Assembly (NCBI RefSeq): GCF_018616375.1
Contig: NZ_JAEQBB010000011.1
Coordinates: forward strand, 1 to 53,552
DNA: 53,552 nt
Direction: 5' to 3'
Source: Exiguobacterium sp. J17977
GTDB taxonomy: Bacteria > Bacillota > Bacilli > Exiguobacteriales > Exiguobacteriaceae
The notes under the pieces were generated by a model. It saw nothing but the letters and a program-made list of their open reading frames with translations, made no database searches and was not told the origin of the DNA. The stretch's first letter is position 1. Each line of letters starts with the position of its first letter. A program made the position numbers and the translations under genes. Below are positions 41,601 to 52,532 of this stretch, piece by piece.

Positions 41601-42889
41601 TGTTTCAGACGATCTCCAATATGTGGCGCGTGAAAGATATTCGACAGCGTATTCTCTTCACACTCGCAATCATCATCATTTTCCGCATCGGGGCCCATAT
41701 CCCGGTGCCGATGGTGAATACGGATGTGTTGCGTTTTGACTCAGGAGGTCTACTCGACTTCTTGAACTTGTTTGGAGGAAATGCTTTACAGAACTTCTCC
41801 CTGTTCGCAATGGGGATCATGCCGTATATTACGGCATCGATCGTTGTGCAGCTCTTACAAATGGATGTCGTTCCGAAGTTTGCCGAATGGGCAAAACAAG
41901 GCGAGTCTGGACGTAAAAAGCTAGCGACGGTCACGCGCTATGGGACGATCATCTTAGGGTTTATTCAAGCGACGTCATTGTCGTTTGGATTTAACCGCCT
42001 CTATCCAGGTCTCGTCAATGAGACGTGGGGCACGGCAACCTATTTCGTGATCGCGATCGTACTGACTGCCGGTACGGCGTTCTTGATGTTCCTTGGTGAG
42101 ATGACGACGGAGAAAGGTGTTGGGAATGGTATTTCCATCATTATCTTCGCCGGTATCGTCGCTGGGTTCCCAAGAATCTTCACGCAGATTTATGAGACGA
42201 AGCTCCAAAATGCTGGAGATGCGTTATTCATTAACATCGTTTACTTGGTTGTATTATTGCTCGTTATCCTTGCGGTGACCATGGGGATCATTTATGTTCA
42301 ACAGGCCGCTCGCAAAATTCCGATTCAATACGCAAAACGCACGGCGAACCGTACCCCTGTGGGCGGACAGTCGACGCACTTGCCAATCAAATTAAACGCT
42401 GCCGGTGTCATCCCGGTAATCTTCGCGATTTCCTTCATGGTGACACCACCAACTGTTGCAAGCTTCATTGCTTCTCCGGAAACGACGCAGAAGTTGCAGA
42501 CTTACTTCGATACGACATCTCCAATCGGAATGTCCATCTACGTAGCGCTCATCATCGCGTTCGCTTACTTCTACACATTCATTCAGGTCAACCCTGAACA
42601 GATGGCAGAAAACCTGCAGAAGCAAGGTGGCTATATTCCTGGGATTCGTCCTGGGGCGCAAACAGAACAGTACATCACGAAGTTGCTCTATCGTTTGACA
42701 TTCTTCGGAGCGATTTTCCTATCGCTCGTCGCGATCATGCCGACAATCTTCATTAAGCTTGCCGGTCTCCCAACTTCGGTGCAAATCGGAGGAACGAGCT
42801 TGTTGATTGTGATCGGGGTAGCCCTCGAAACGATGAAACAAATCGAAAGTCAACTCGTAAAACGACACTACAAAGGCTTTATCCGTTAA
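41600..42889 (+). CDS. secY: SecY, protein-conducting channel subunit
   Basis: Forms the SecYEG channel with SecE (15215). 429 aa with ten predicted transmembrane helices; IPVPMVNTD, the TM2 plug region and GNGISIIIFAGIV are recognizable, and the cytosolic loops carry the SecA-contacting RKIPIQYAKR. ATG 41600 overlaps the rplO stop, coupling it to the spc operon. GAGGTGATC serves as ribosome-binding site inside rplO. adk follows after a hairpin. Confidence 0.97.
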   Translation: MFQTISNMWRVKDIRQRILFTLAIIIIFRIGAHIPVPMVNTDVLRFDSGGLLDFLNLFGGNALQNFSLFAMGIMPYITASIVVQLLQMDVVPKFAEWAKQGESGRKKLATVTRYGTIILGFIQATSLSFGFNRLYPGLVNETWGTATYFVIAIVLTAGTAFLMFLGEMTTEKGVGNGISIIIFAGIVAGFPRIFTQIYETKLQNAGDALFINIVYLVVLLLVILAVTMGIIYVQQAARKIPIQYAKRTANRTPVGGQSTHLPIKLNAAGVIPVIFAISFMVTPPTVASFIASPETTQKLQTYFDTTSPIGMSIYVALIIAFAYFYTFIQVNPEQMAENLQKQGGYIPGIRPGAQTEQYITKLLYRLTFFGAIFLSLVAIMPTIFIKLAGLPTSVQIGGTSLLIVIGVALETMKQIESQLVKRHYKGFIR

Positions 42890-44373
<1,484 letters not shown>

Positions 44374-44392
44374 GGCTCTATTGCTTCGTGCT

Positions 44393-44407
44393 GATCCGTA
44401 ACGGATC
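44393..44407 (+). repeat. 15-nt perfect palindrome, map-infA
   Basis: GATCCGT-A-ACGGATC is a perfect inverted repeat around one base. It could be an operator or a short RNA hairpin; no promoter is clear, and TACAAT at 44420 has no -35. Confidence 0.45.
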
Positions 44408-44478
44408 CTTCTCTCACAGTACAATGCGATAGATCGTCTGTGCTCCTAAATATCTTCATATAGAAAGGGGAATAAATG

Positions 44479-44697
44479 ATGGCGAAACAAGATGTCATTG
44501 AAGTGGAAGGCACTGTTGTCGAACCACTTCCAAACGCAATGTTTAAAGTGGAGTTAGAAAACGGCCACACGGTGCTCGCGCACGTCTCAGGGAAAATTCG
44601 GATGCACTATATTCGAATCCTTCCAGGTGACCGCGTAACTGTCGAGTTGTCTCCGTACGACTTGACTCGCGGGCGGATTACGTACCGTTACAAGTAA
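44479..44697 (+). CDS. infA: Translation initiation factor IF-1
   Basis: OB-fold protein binding the 30S A site during initiation. 72 aa: [22 protein letters not shown] and [16 protein letters not shown] are near-invariant. ATG 44479 gives standard length, 8 nt after AAAGGGG; ATG 44476 would add one residue. Confidence 0.97.
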   Translation: MAKQDVIEVEGTVVEPLPNAMFKVELENGHTVLAHVSGKIRMHYIRILPGDRVTVELSPYDLTRGRITYRYK

Positions 44698-44841
<144 letters not shown>

Positions 44842-44860
44842 TCTAAGAGGAGGTGCACAC

Positions 44861-45226
44861 ATGGCACGTATTGCTGGTGTAGATATTCCACGCGAAAAAC
44901 GTATCGTTATTTCGCTCACATACATCTTTGGTATTGGTAAAACAAGAGCACAAGAAATTTTGAAGACTGCAAACGTATCTGAAGATTCACGCACACGTGA
45001 TTTGACAGAAGACGAAATCAACCGTATCCGTGAAGCAATTGACGGAATCAAAGTTGAAGGTGACCTTCGTCGTGAAGTTTCACTCAACATTAAACGTTTG
45101 ATCGAGATCGGCGCTTATCGCGGTGTTCGTCACCGTCGTAGTCTCCCTGTTCGCGGACAAAACACGAAGAACAACTCGCGTACTCGTAAAGGCCCACGCC
45201 GTACAGTAGCGAACAAGAAGAAGTAA
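44861..45226 (+). CDS. rpsM: Ribosomal protein S13
   Basis: 30S head protein forming inter-subunit bridges with L5. 121 aa: [26 protein letters not shown] and the basic [14 protein letters not shown] tail are diagnostic. AGAGGAGGTG precedes ATG 44861. Confidence 0.98.
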   Translation: MARIAGVDIPREKRIVISLTYIFGIGKTRAQEILKTANVSEDSRTRDLTEDEINRIREAIDGIKVEGDLRREVSLNIKRLIEIGAYRGVRHRRSLPVRGQNTKNNSRTRKGPRRTVANKKK

Positions 45227-45242
45227 AGGAGGGAATTGAACA

Positions 45243-45638
45243 ATGGCGAAACGTAAGCAAAATGTACGTTCAAAACGTAAAGTCAAAAAACATGTTGAAG
45301 TCGGTGTGGTACACATCCGTTCTACTTTCAACAACACAATCATTACAATCACTGACACGCAAGGTAACGCGATCTCATGGGCTACTTCTGGTAACCTTGG
45401 ATTTAAAGGATCACGTAAATCGACTCCGTTCGCAGCACAATTGGCTGCTGAAACTGCAGCGAAAGTTGCAATGGACAACGGTATGCGTACAGTAGAAGTT
45501 AACGTTAAAGGTCCTGGTGCTGGACGTGAAGCGGCTATCCGTGCCCTCCAAGCTACTGGTCTTGAAGTAACTGCAATCCGTGACGTAACACCAGTTCCGC
45601 ACAACGGTTGCCGCCCTCCAAAACGTCGCCGCGTATAA
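45243..45638 (+). CDS. rpsK: Ribosomal protein S11
   Basis: Platform protein near the mRNA exit. 131 aa; [15 protein letters not shown] and the C-terminal [15 protein letters not shown] are conserved. AAAGGAGGG precedes ATG 45243. A short hairpin and rpoA follow. Confidence 0.98.
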   Translation: MAKRKQNVRSKRKVKKHVEVGVVHIRSTFNNTIITITDTQGNAISWATSGNLGFKGSRKSTPFAAQLAAETAAKVAMDNGMRTVEVNVKGPGAGREAAIRALQATGLEVTAIRDVTPVPHNGCRPPKRRRV

Positions 45639-45684
45639 TCGCTTGTGCGTGTGAAGGGCTTACCTAGCACAAACAGCATATACA

Positions 45685-45702
45685 ATGCAGCTTGCGCTGC
45701 AT
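45685..45702 (+). other. Small hairpin before rpoA
   Basis: ATGCAGC-TTGC-GCTGCAT is a perfect 7-bp stem, 28 nt upstream of the rpoA start. Role unknown. Confidence 0.45.
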
Positions 45703-45730
45703 GGCAGGATACACTCAAGGAGGGGTTCAG

Positions 45731-46675
45731 ATGATCGAGATTGAAAAACCAAAGATCGAAACGGTCGAAATCAGCGAGGATGCTACGTTTGGTAAATTCG
45801 TGGTGGAACCGCTTGAACGTGGATATGGCACGACTCTCGGCAACTCACTACGTCGGATTCTTTTGTCATCGCTCCCTGGTGCAGCGGTAACAGCGGTTCA
45901 AATCGATGGCGTACTTCATGAGTTCTCTACGATTGACGGAGTCGTCGAAGACGTCACGCAAATCGTATTAAACCTCAAGAAGTTGGCTCTCAAAGTGTAC
46001 TCGGACGAAGAGAAAACGCTTGAGATTAACGTTTCAAGTGCCGGTGCTGTCACTGCGGCAGACATTACCCATGATAGCGACGTTGAAATCTTGAATCCTG
46101 AGCTCCACATCGCGACTCTCGCTGACAACGCGACGCTTCGCATGCGTTTGACTGCTCGCCGTGGCCGTGGTTACGTCCAGGCAGAAGATAACAAACGTGA
46201 TGATATGCCGATTGGCGTAATTCCAATCGATTCGATCTACACACCGATTCAACGCGTGAACTACGAAGTAGATAAAACACGTGTCGGTCAAGATGCTAGC
46301 TTCGATAAGCTTCTATTAGACGTGTGGACAGATGGTTCAATCCGTCCGGAAGAAGCGGTATCGCTCGGGGCGAAAATTTTGACAGAACACTTGAACATCT
46401 TTGTTGGCTTGACTGACGAAGCTCTCAATGCAGAAATTATGGTCGAGAAAGAAGAAGACCAAAAAGAAAAAGTACTCGAAATGACGATTGAAGAACTCGA
46501 TCTCTCAGTTCGTTCGTACAACTGCTTGAAGCGCGCTGGCATCAACACGGTTCAAGAACTCGCAAACAAATCAGAGGAAGAGATGATGAAAGTTCGTAAC
46601 CTCGGACGTAAATCACTCGAAGAAGTTCAACTCAAGTTGGACGAACTCGGTTTGGGCTTGCGTAAAGAAGACTAA
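45731..46675 (+). CDS. rpoA: RNA polymerase alpha subunit
   Basis: Dimerizes to start polymerase assembly. The N-terminal domain (1-~228) has [21 protein letters not shown]; the C-terminal domain (about 245-314), which binds UP elements and activators, has [22 protein letters not shown]. 314 aa from ATG 45731 with AAGGAGGGG; the frame is open to 45692 but that region forms a hairpin. Confidence 0.98.
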   Translation: MIEIEKPKIETVEISEDATFGKFVVEPLERGYGTTLGNSLRRILLSSLPGAAVTAVQIDGVLHEFSTIDGVVEDVTQIVLNLKKLALKVYSDEEKTLEINVSSAGAVTAADITHDSDVEILNPELHIATLADNATLRMRLTARRGRGYVQAEDNKRDDMPIGVIPIDSIYTPIQRVNYEVDKTRVGQDASFDKLLLDVWTDGSIRPEEAVSLGAKILTEHLNIFVGLTDEALNAEIMVEKEEDQKEKVLEMTIEELDLSVRSYNCLKRAGINTVQELANKSEEEMMKVRNLGRKSLEEVQLKLDELGLGLRKED

Positions 46676-46699
46676 GTTCAAACGAAGGAGGGAAATGTA

Positions 46700-47053
46700 A
46701 TGGCTTATTCGAAACTCGGCCGTACAAGCTCGCAACGTAAGGCACTTTTACGTGATCTTGCAACTGACCTTATTATCAACGAGCGCATTCAAACAACTGA
46801 ACAAAAAGCGAAAGAACTTCGCCCAGTCGTTGAAAAATTGATCACTCTTGGGAAACGTGGCGATCTTCATGCCCGTCGTCAAGTAGCTTCATTCGTTCGC
46901 AAAGAGAACGCTGGAGAAAAAGACGCAATCCAAAAATTGTTCGAAGACGTGGCACCACGCTACGCTGAACGTCAAGGTGGATACACACGCATCATGAAAG
47001 TCGGCCCACGCCGCGGTGACGGTGCGGAAGTCGTAATCATCGAACTCGTCTAA
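46700..47053 (+). CDS. rplQ: Ribosomal protein L17
   Basis: Exit-tunnel rim protein. 117 aa; [21 protein letters not shown] and [15 protein letters not shown] are diagnostic. GAAGGAGGG precedes ATG 46700. End of the alpha operon. Confidence 0.98.
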   Translation: MAYSKLGRTSSQRKALLRDLATDLIINERIQTTEQKAKELRPVVEKLITLGKRGDLHARRQVASFVRKENAGEKDAIQKLFEDVAPRYAERQGGYTRIMKVGPRRGDGAEVVIIELV

Positions 47054-47067
47054 TTCATTAGGCAGTC

Positions 47068-47100
47068 AACAGGGCATGCGGTGACGTATTGCCCTGTTTC
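47068..47100 (+). terminator. Probable weak terminator after rplQ
   Basis: AACAGGGCA pairs with TGCCCTGTT across a 13-nt loop, with only TTTC after it. Read-through into the ECF transporter genes is likely. Confidence 0.6.
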
Positions 47101-47122
47101 CACATCGGAAAGGAGTCGGCAG

Positions 47123-47959
47123 ATGGAATCTCAAATTATGGTACGCGATATCGTGTTTCGTTACCCGGGACAGACCGAGCCAGCCCTCAATGGGTTGTCA
47201 CTCGACGTATACAAAGGGGAATGGCTCGCAATCGTTGGCCATAACGGTTCTGGCAAGTCGACGTTGACGAAGTTGTGGAATGGGCTTTTGCTTCCTCAAG
47301 AAGGAGAAGTCCGGGTTGAGGCACTCGATCCAACGGACGCCACAGACGTGTGGGACGTTCGGAAACGGATCGGTGTCGTCTTCCAAAATCCCGACAACCA
47401 GTTTGTCGGGGCGACCGTGCGCGATGATGTGGCATTCTCTCTCGAAAACATGGGGCTTCCACGTCAAGAAATGGTTCGTCGAATTGATGACAGTCTAGCG
47501 CGCGTTGGATTATCGGAACTAGCGGACCGTGAACCGCATCAGTTATCCGGTGGACAAAAGCAGCGTGTTGCGATTGCTTCGGCTCTCGCAATGCGCCCGC
47601 ATGTCCTCGTGCTCGATGAAGCTACCTCGATGCTTGACCCGATTGGGCGCAAAGAGGTGATTGAAACGGTGCAACAGCTCGTCTCAGAAGGGATGACCGT
47701 TGTCGCCATTACCCACGAGCTCGACGAAGTGTTGTTTGCCGACCGTATCATTGCATTGTCGAAAGGCAAGGTTGCGATGACTGGCACACCCGAAGACGTG
47801 TTTCAAAATCCGGAGGCGTTACGAGCCATTCAGCTCGACGTACCGTTTGTTGTCCGGATGCAACTCGAACTGAAGGAACGGGGCATACCACTCGATCGTC
47901 TGATGCTACAACATTCGGAGTTGGTGAACCATCTATGCCGATTAGCATTGAAGAAGTGA
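47123..47959 (+). CDS. ecfA1: EcfA1, energy-coupling factor ATPase
   Basis: ATPase of the shared energizing module of ECF vitamin and metal transporters. Walker A GHNGSGKST, Q-loop FQNPDNQFVGATV, signature LSGGQKQR and Walker B VLVLDEATSMLDP are intact. 278 aa from ATG 47123 with AAAGGAG; the frame opens at 47081 but that covers the hairpin. Overlaps ecfA2 by 25 nt. Confidence 0.95.
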   Translation: MESQIMVRDIVFRYPGQTEPALNGLSLDVYKGEWLAIVGHNGSGKSTLTKLWNGLLLPQEGEVRVEALDPTDATDVWDVRKRIGVVFQNPDNQFVGATVRDDVAFSLENMGLPRQEMVRRIDDSLARVGLSELADREPHQLSGGQKQRVAIASALAMRPHVLVLDEATSMLDPIGRKEVIETVQQLVSEGMTVVAITHELDEVLFADRIIALSKGKVAMTGTPEDVFQNPEALRAIQLDVPFVVRMQLELKERGIPLDRLMLQHSELVNHLCRLALKK

Positions 47960-48813
47960 CATACCAATATCAATTGAATACTCCGTTTGAACGAACCGCG
48001 CTGCGCGATGTGAATGTGATGATTCCGTCGGGGGCGCTTGTTGCGTTTCTTGGCCATACTGGCTCTGGGAAATCAACGCTCGTTCAACATATGAACGGCC
48101 TGTTGCGGCCGACAAAAGGGCGTGTCGTCGTCGATGACATCGAAGTCCGTGCGATCACGAAGCGTCGCGATAAAAAGCAAAACTTACTCCCGCTTCGGCG
48201 CCGCGTTGGGCTCGTCTTTCAATATCCGGAACATCAATTATTTGAAGAGACGGTCGAACGCGACGTCATGTTCGGTCCACGTAACTTCGGGGCGTCTGAA
48301 GACGAAGCGAAAGAACGGGCCCATGTCGCATTGCGCCTTGTCGGGCTCGATGAAGCACTGTGGAGCCGTTCGCCGTTCGACCTCTCAGGCGGACAGATGC
48401 GCCGTGTCGCCATCGCCGGTGTACTCGCGAGTCGTCCGGACGTTCTCGTCGTAGATGAACCGACGGCAGGGCTCGATCCGCTCGGCCGTCGCGAGATGCT
48501 GGCGTTATTCAAACGATTAAAACAAGAACTCGATTTGACACTCATTCTCGTCTCGCACGATATGGATGACGTGTTGGCCTATGCGGAACGTGTCGTCGTC
48601 ATGGAACGGGGACAGGTCGCCTTTGACGGCGATCCGTTCGACTTATTCAAAAACGAGGTACTCGTCGAGTCGCTCCAACTCGAGATACCACATGTGCTTC
48701 GTTTCGCCAATGAACTTGCCCCAGTGTTTGGTGTCGACACACCGTCGCTCCGAACAGAGCACGAATTGGCGGACTGGATTGCGTTCGAGCTAGGAAGGGG
48801 GAGAGCGACTTGA
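47935..48813 (+). CDS. ecfA2: EcfA2, energy-coupling factor ATPase
   Basis: Second, non-identical ATPase pairing with EcfA1. Walker A GHTGSGKST, FQYPEHQLFEETV, LSGGQMRR and Walker B VLVVDEPTAGLDP are present. 292 aa. It starts within ecfA1 and ends 4 nt into ecfT. Confidence 0.95.
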   Translation: MPISIEEVTYQYQLNTPFERTALRDVNVMIPSGALVAFLGHTGSGKSTLVQHMNGLLRPTKGRVVVDDIEVRAITKRRDKKQNLLPLRRRVGLVFQYPEHQLFEETVERDVMFGPRNFGASEDEAKERAHVALRLVGLDEALWSRSPFDLSGGQMRRVAIAGVLASRPDVLVVDEPTAGLDPLGRREMLALFKRLKQELDLTLILVSHDMDDVLAYAERVVVMERGQVAFDGDPFDLFKNEVLVESLQLEIPHVLRFANELAPVFGVDTPSLRTEHELADWIAFELGRGRAT

Positions 48814-49601
48814 TTATCGGACAGTACATTCCCGGACACTCGTGGCTCCACACACTCGACGCGCGGGCGAAGACGTTGTTTATCCTCGCCTTCATCCCAA
48901 TCGTCTTTTTGGCGGATAACTTGTGGACGAACGTATTCTTGCTCGGTTTCACGTTGTTCGCCGTGCGATTGTCTCAACTGTCTTGGCGATATTTATGGAA
49001 CGGACTGAAGATGATTCTATTCCTCATCATCTTTACGCTGTTGCTTCAGTTGTTCTTTAATCGTGAGGGAACCGAGTTGATTTCATTCGGACCGTTCGCG
49101 ATTTATTCGGAAGGTGTCCGCATGGGCTTAATCGTCTCGCTCCGTTTCTTCTATCTCGTCATGCTGACGACGCTCGTGACGCTGACGACGACACCGATGG
49201 AACTGACCGACTCGATTGAGGCCGGGCTCCGCCCGCTCGAACGCTTTAAAGTACCGGCGCATGAGATCGCCCTCATGTTGTCGATCTCGCTCCGGTTCTT
49301 GCCGACGTTGGCCGACGAGACGGATCGAATCATGAAGGCCCAACAGGCACGAGGGGTCGATTTGAAGAGCGGTCCCATCATGGATCGCCTCAAGGCAGTC
49401 GTCCCGCTCATGATCCCTTTATTCGTATCTGCGTTTAAACGTGCTGAGGACCTCGCTACGGCGATGGAAGCTCGAGGGTACCGTGGGGGTGAAGGACGGA
49501 CACGATTGCGTGAGATGACGTGGCATCGTCGTGATACGGCGTTACTCCTCATCTTTGTCATCGTGACACTCATTCTAATCGGATTGCGAGGGATTGGATG
49601 A
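48810..49601 (+). CDS. ecfT: EcfT, ECF transporter transmembrane subunit
   Basis: Membrane scaffold joining the two ATPases to exchangeable substrate-binding S components encoded elsewhere. 263 aa with five to six transmembrane segments and two coupling-helix motifs, QQARG and EARGYRG, that contact the ATPases. Start is TTG 48810 with AGGAAGGGGG upstream, overlapping ecfA2. Overlaps truA by 4 nt. Confidence 0.94.
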   Translation: MIIGQYIPGHSWLHTLDARAKTLFILAFIPIVFLADNLWTNVFLLGFTLFAVRLSQLSWRYLWNGLKMILFLIIFTLLLQLFFNREGTELISFGPFAIYSEGVRMGLIVSLRFFYLVMLTTLVTLTTTPMELTDSIEAGLRPLERFKVPAHEIALMLSISLRFLPTLADETDRIMKAQQARGVDLKSGPIMDRLKAVVPLMIPLFVSAFKRAEDLATAMEARGYRGGEGRTRLREMTWHRRDTALLLIFVIVTLILIGLRGIG

Positions 49602-50338
49602 AGCGAATCAAACTGACGGTGGCGTATGACGGGACGAACTATGCGGGCTACCAGGTACAACCGAATGGAAACACGATTCAAGCCGAAGTGGAGGCCGTCT
49701 TGGCGCGGATGCATAGCCGAGCCGTGAAAGTCGTGGCCTCGGGCCGTACGGATGCCCGGGTCCACGCGAGGGGGCAAGTCTTGCATTTCGATACGCACCT
49801 CTCGATGCCGGTCGACCGGTTCGTCAAAGCGTTGAATGCGATGTTACCGGATGATATCCTCGTCCAAGCGGCCGAAGAGGTCGATGCTTCGTTTCACGCA
49901 CGGTACGGGGCGAAACGGAAAGAGTATCGCTATTTCTTTCGAGGCGACGCCGATCCGTTCCGACGCCACCATGCCGTGACGGTCACGTATACGCTCGATT
50001 ATGAGCGGATGCGCCAAGCGCTTCGTCTATTGGTCGGGACTCATGACTTCACGTCCTTCTCGGTGACGAAGGCGGAAGTGGAGGACCGCGTCCGGACAAT
50101 TTATGAAGCGGAGCTCGTTGAAGCAGGTGATGAGATGTACTTCCGATTCGTCGGCTCCGGCTTTCTCTATAACCAAGTTCGGATTATGGTAGGTACGTTG
50201 CTCGAGGTCGGACGAGGGAAATATGAGCCGGCCGATGTGAGTCGAATGCTTGCTTCTAAAGACCGGCGTAGCGCTGGGATTACAGCCCCACCGCACGGTC
50301 TATATTTGTGGAATGTGAATTATGAAAAAGTAGATTGA
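49598..50338 (+). CDS. truA: tRNA pseudouridine synthase A
   Basis: Makes pseudouridine at tRNA positions 38-40. The catalytic aspartate (about residue 52) is in SGRTDARVHARGQV. 246 aa. ATG 49598 overlaps ecfT (ATGA). Its stop lies within the -35 of the rplM promoter. Confidence 0.96.
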   Translation: MKRIKLTVAYDGTNYAGYQVQPNGNTIQAEVEAVLARMHSRAVKVVASGRTDARVHARGQVLHFDTHLSMPVDRFVKALNAMLPDDILVQAAEEVDASFHARYGAKRKEYRYFFRGDADPFRRHHAVTVTYTLDYERMRQALRLLVGTHDFTSFSVTKAEVEDRVRTIYEAELVEAGDEMYFRFVGSGFLYNQVRIMVGTLLEVGRGKYEPADVSRMLASKDRRSAGITAPPHGLYLWNVNYEKVD

Positions 50339-50363
50339 CATTCCCCCTATAAAATCGTATTAT
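50335..50363 (+). promoter_or_regulatory. SigA-type promoter of rplM-rpsI
   Basis: TTGACA (50335-50340) overlaps the truA stop; 17-nt spacer; TATTAT (50358-50363). Confidence 0.85.
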
Positions 50364-50369
50364 ATTCAT

Positions 50370-50480
50370 TGGCATTTCATTTTCACATTGAGAGATGAAC
50401 CACAATCTTAGCCCCGTAAACTAGGATTATGATAAAGCATCAAACAAGCACTAAAAAAATTAAGTAAACAGACATTTTAG
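50370..50480 (+). promoter_or_regulatory. L13 leader candidate
   Basis: The leader between the promoter and rplM contains AATCTTAG (50404-50411) pairing with CTAGGATT (50421-50428), extended by two pairs, preceded by TTGAGAGATGAACCAC. Its place fits the L13 ribosomal protein leader known in Firmicutes. There is no T-run, so a translational mechanism is more likely. Confidence 0.6.
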
Positions 50481-50492
50481 GAGGTATTCCAC

Positions 50493-50930
50493 ATGCGCAC
50501 GACATTCATGGCAAAAGCATCTGAAGTAGAACGCAAATGGCTCCTTATCGACGCAGAAGGCAAAACACTTGGTCGTTTGACTAGTGAAGTAGCATCACTT
50601 CTTCGCGGTAAGCACAAGCCGACTTTCACACCACACGTTGATTGCGGAGACCACGTCATCATCATCAACGCTGAGAAAATCCACTTGACTGGTAACAAAT
50701 TGAACGACAAGATTTACTACCGTCATTCAGGTCATCCAGGCGGTTTGAAATCACAAACTGCAAAAGAGCTTCTCGCAAAACGTCCAGAGCGTATGCTTGA
50801 ACTCGCAATCAAAGGGATGCTTCCAAAAGGATCACTTGGTCGTCAATCATTCAACAAACTCCACGTTTACGCTGGAGCTGAGCACAACCACGCAGCACAA
50901 AAACCAGAAGTTTACGAACTTCGCGGTTAA
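50493..50930 (+). CDS. rplM: Ribosomal protein L13
   Basis: Early-assembly 50S protein. 145 aa with [19 protein letters not shown] and [25 protein letters not shown] precedes ATG 50493. Probably autoregulated by the leader. Confidence 0.98.
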   Translation: MRTTFMAKASEVERKWLLIDAEGKTLGRLTSEVASLLRGKHKPTFTPHVDCGDHVIIINAEKIHLTGNKLNDKIYYRHSGHPGGLKSQTAKELLAKRPERMLELAIKGMLPKGSLGRQSFNKLHVYAGAEHNHAAQKPEVYELRG

Positions 50931-50955
50931 TCGGGACACAGGGAGGAACTAAACG

Positions 50956-51348
50956 ATGGCAGATGTACGTTACTACGGAACAGGCCGCCGCAAACACTCG
51001 GTGGCTCGCGTTCACCTCGTTGCAGGTGACGGCAAAGTTGTTGTAAATGGCCGTGATATTTCAGAATACTTCGGTCATGAGACTTTGATCATGATGGCAA
51101 AATCACCACTCGTATTGACTGAAACAGAAGGTAAATACGATGTAATCGTTAACGTTAACGGTGGTGGATTCACAGGACAAGCTGGAGCGATTCGCCACGG
51201 CGTATCACGTGCGCTTCTTCAAGCGGACCCAGAATTCCGTCCAAGCCTCAAAGAAAAAGGCTTCTTGACTCGTGACGCTCGCATGAAAGAACGTAAAAAA
51301 TACGGTCTTAAAGCTGCACGTCGCGCACCACAATTCTCGAAGCGTTAA
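50956..51348 (+). CDS. rpsI: Ribosomal protein S9
   Basis: Its C-terminal tail ([10 protein letters not shown]) reaches the P-site tRNA anticodon. 130 aa beginning with [22 protein letters not shown] precedes ATG 50956. Followed by a terminator. Confidence 0.98.
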   Translation: MADVRYYGTGRRKHSVARVHLVAGDGKVVVNGRDISEYFGHETLIMMAKSPLVLTETEGKYDVIVNVNGGGFTGQAGAIRHGVSRALLQADPEFRPSLKEKGFLTRDARMKERKKYGLKAARRAPQFSKR

Positions 51349-51367
51349 TCTTCGAACAATTTGGTTC

Positions 51368-51401
51368 AAACTCTCTGTCCATTGGGGCGGAGAGTTTTTT
51401 T
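51368..51401 (+). terminator. Intrinsic terminator after rpsI
   Basis: AAACTCTCTGTCC pairs with GGGCGGAGAGTTT (G-U pairs) across ATTG, followed by TTTT. Confidence 0.9.
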
Positions 51402-51450
51402 GTTGCGCATGAAATTGTTGCATTCCGTTCCCTCAAGAAAACGCTTTTTT

Positions 51451-51459
51451 TGATATACT
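51451..51459 (+). promoter_or_regulatory. Extended -10 promoter of salA
   Basis: TGATATACT, an extended -10 with TATACT, 31 nt before the salA start; no good -35. Confidence 0.55.
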
Positions 51460-51490
51460 GTTAGCGAGACAGAAATTAGGGGGAAACCAC

Positions 51491-52522
51491 ATGCTTACAG
51501 TAGAACAAGTTCGTGAAGAATTGGCGGGGTTGATCGATCCAACAATCAACCGTACGCTTGGAGATACAGCTGGCGTGAAGGATATTCGCATTAAAGAAGA
51601 TTATGTCAGTGTGAAAGTCGCGCTCGGTCAGACCGGGAGTGGGGAACAGCTTCAACTTCAACAAGAGATTGTCACGCTGTTAAAAGGGAAGGGCTTCAAG
51701 ACGGTCGGCCTCCGCTTCGAGGCGCTCAATGACGAAAGCTTGAAAGAAGCGACAAAGCCGGCGATTCTTCGTGAGAACGCAGGCACGACGTTCATCGCAA
51801 TCGCGTCAGGGAAAGGCGGCGTTGGGAAATCGACGGTATCGGTCAACTTGGCGGTCGCGCTCGCGCGGGCCGGGAAAAAAGTGGGATTGATTGATGCCGA
51901 TATTTACGGATTCAGTGTGCCGGATATGCTTGGGATTGAAGAACGACCAGTCGTGCGCGGAGAAAAAATCATCCCGGTCGAGCGGTTCGGTGTGAAAGTG
52001 ATCTCGATGGGCTTCTTTGTCGAAGATAACGCGCCGGTCATTTGGCGTGGACCGATGCTCGGAAAGATGCTCAATAACTTCTTTAATGACGTCGAGTGGG
52101 GTGACTTGGATTACTTGCTCCTCGATTTACCGCCAGGGACAGGTGATGTCGCGCTCGATATCCATTCGATGCTTCCGGCCTGTCAAGAGTTGATTGTCAC
52201 GACACCGCATGCGACGGCTGCGTTCGTTGCCGCACGAGCTGGGGCGATGGCGATTAAGACGAACCATAAAGTGCTCGGTATCATCGAGAACATGGCGTAC
52301 TTCGAAAGTAAAGTGACTGGAGAGAAAGAGTACGTCTTCGGTTACGGCGGAGGCGAAAAATTATCTGAGGCATTGAAGAGCAAGTTGCTCGCGCAAATCC
52401 CGCTCGGTCAGCCGTACGAAAACGAAGAAGACTTTGCCCCATCGGTTTATCGGGACGGGCATCCGTTTGAGAAAACATACGATGGATTGGCACAAGCGGT
52501 CATTCAACAGATAGAAGGGTAA
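51491..52522 (+). CDS. salA: SalA/Mrp-family P-loop ATPase
   Basis: MinD/Mrp-family ATPase. An N-terminal MIP18-like domain (about 1-85) precedes Walker A GKGGVGKST (107-115), then DADIYGFSVPDMLG and LDLPPGTGD. The CxxC Fe-S motif of classical Mrp/ApbC is absent (ENMAYFESKVTGEKE), as in B. subtilis SalA, a regulator of the ScoC repressor. So an Fe-S carrier role is doubtful. 343 aa; AGGGGGAAA precedes ATG 51491. kbaA follows 10 nt later. Confidence 0.9.
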   Translation: MLTVEQVREELAGLIDPTINRTLGDTAGVKDIRIKEDYVSVKVALGQTGSGEQLQLQQEIVTLLKGKGFKTVGLRFEALNDESLKEATKPAILRENAGTTFIAIASGKGGVGKSTVSVNLAVALARAGKKVGLIDADIYGFSVPDMLGIEERPVVRGEKIIPVERFGVKVISMGFFVEDNAPVIWRGPMLGKMLNNFFNDVEWGDLDYLLLDLPPGTGDVALDIHSMLPACQELIVTTPHATAAFVAARAGAMAIKTNHKVLGIIENMAYFESKVTGEKEYVFGYGGGEKLSEALKSKLLAQIPLGQPYENEEDFAPSVYRDGHPFEKTYDGLAQAVIQQIEG

Positions 52523-52532
52523 TGGTTCACAA

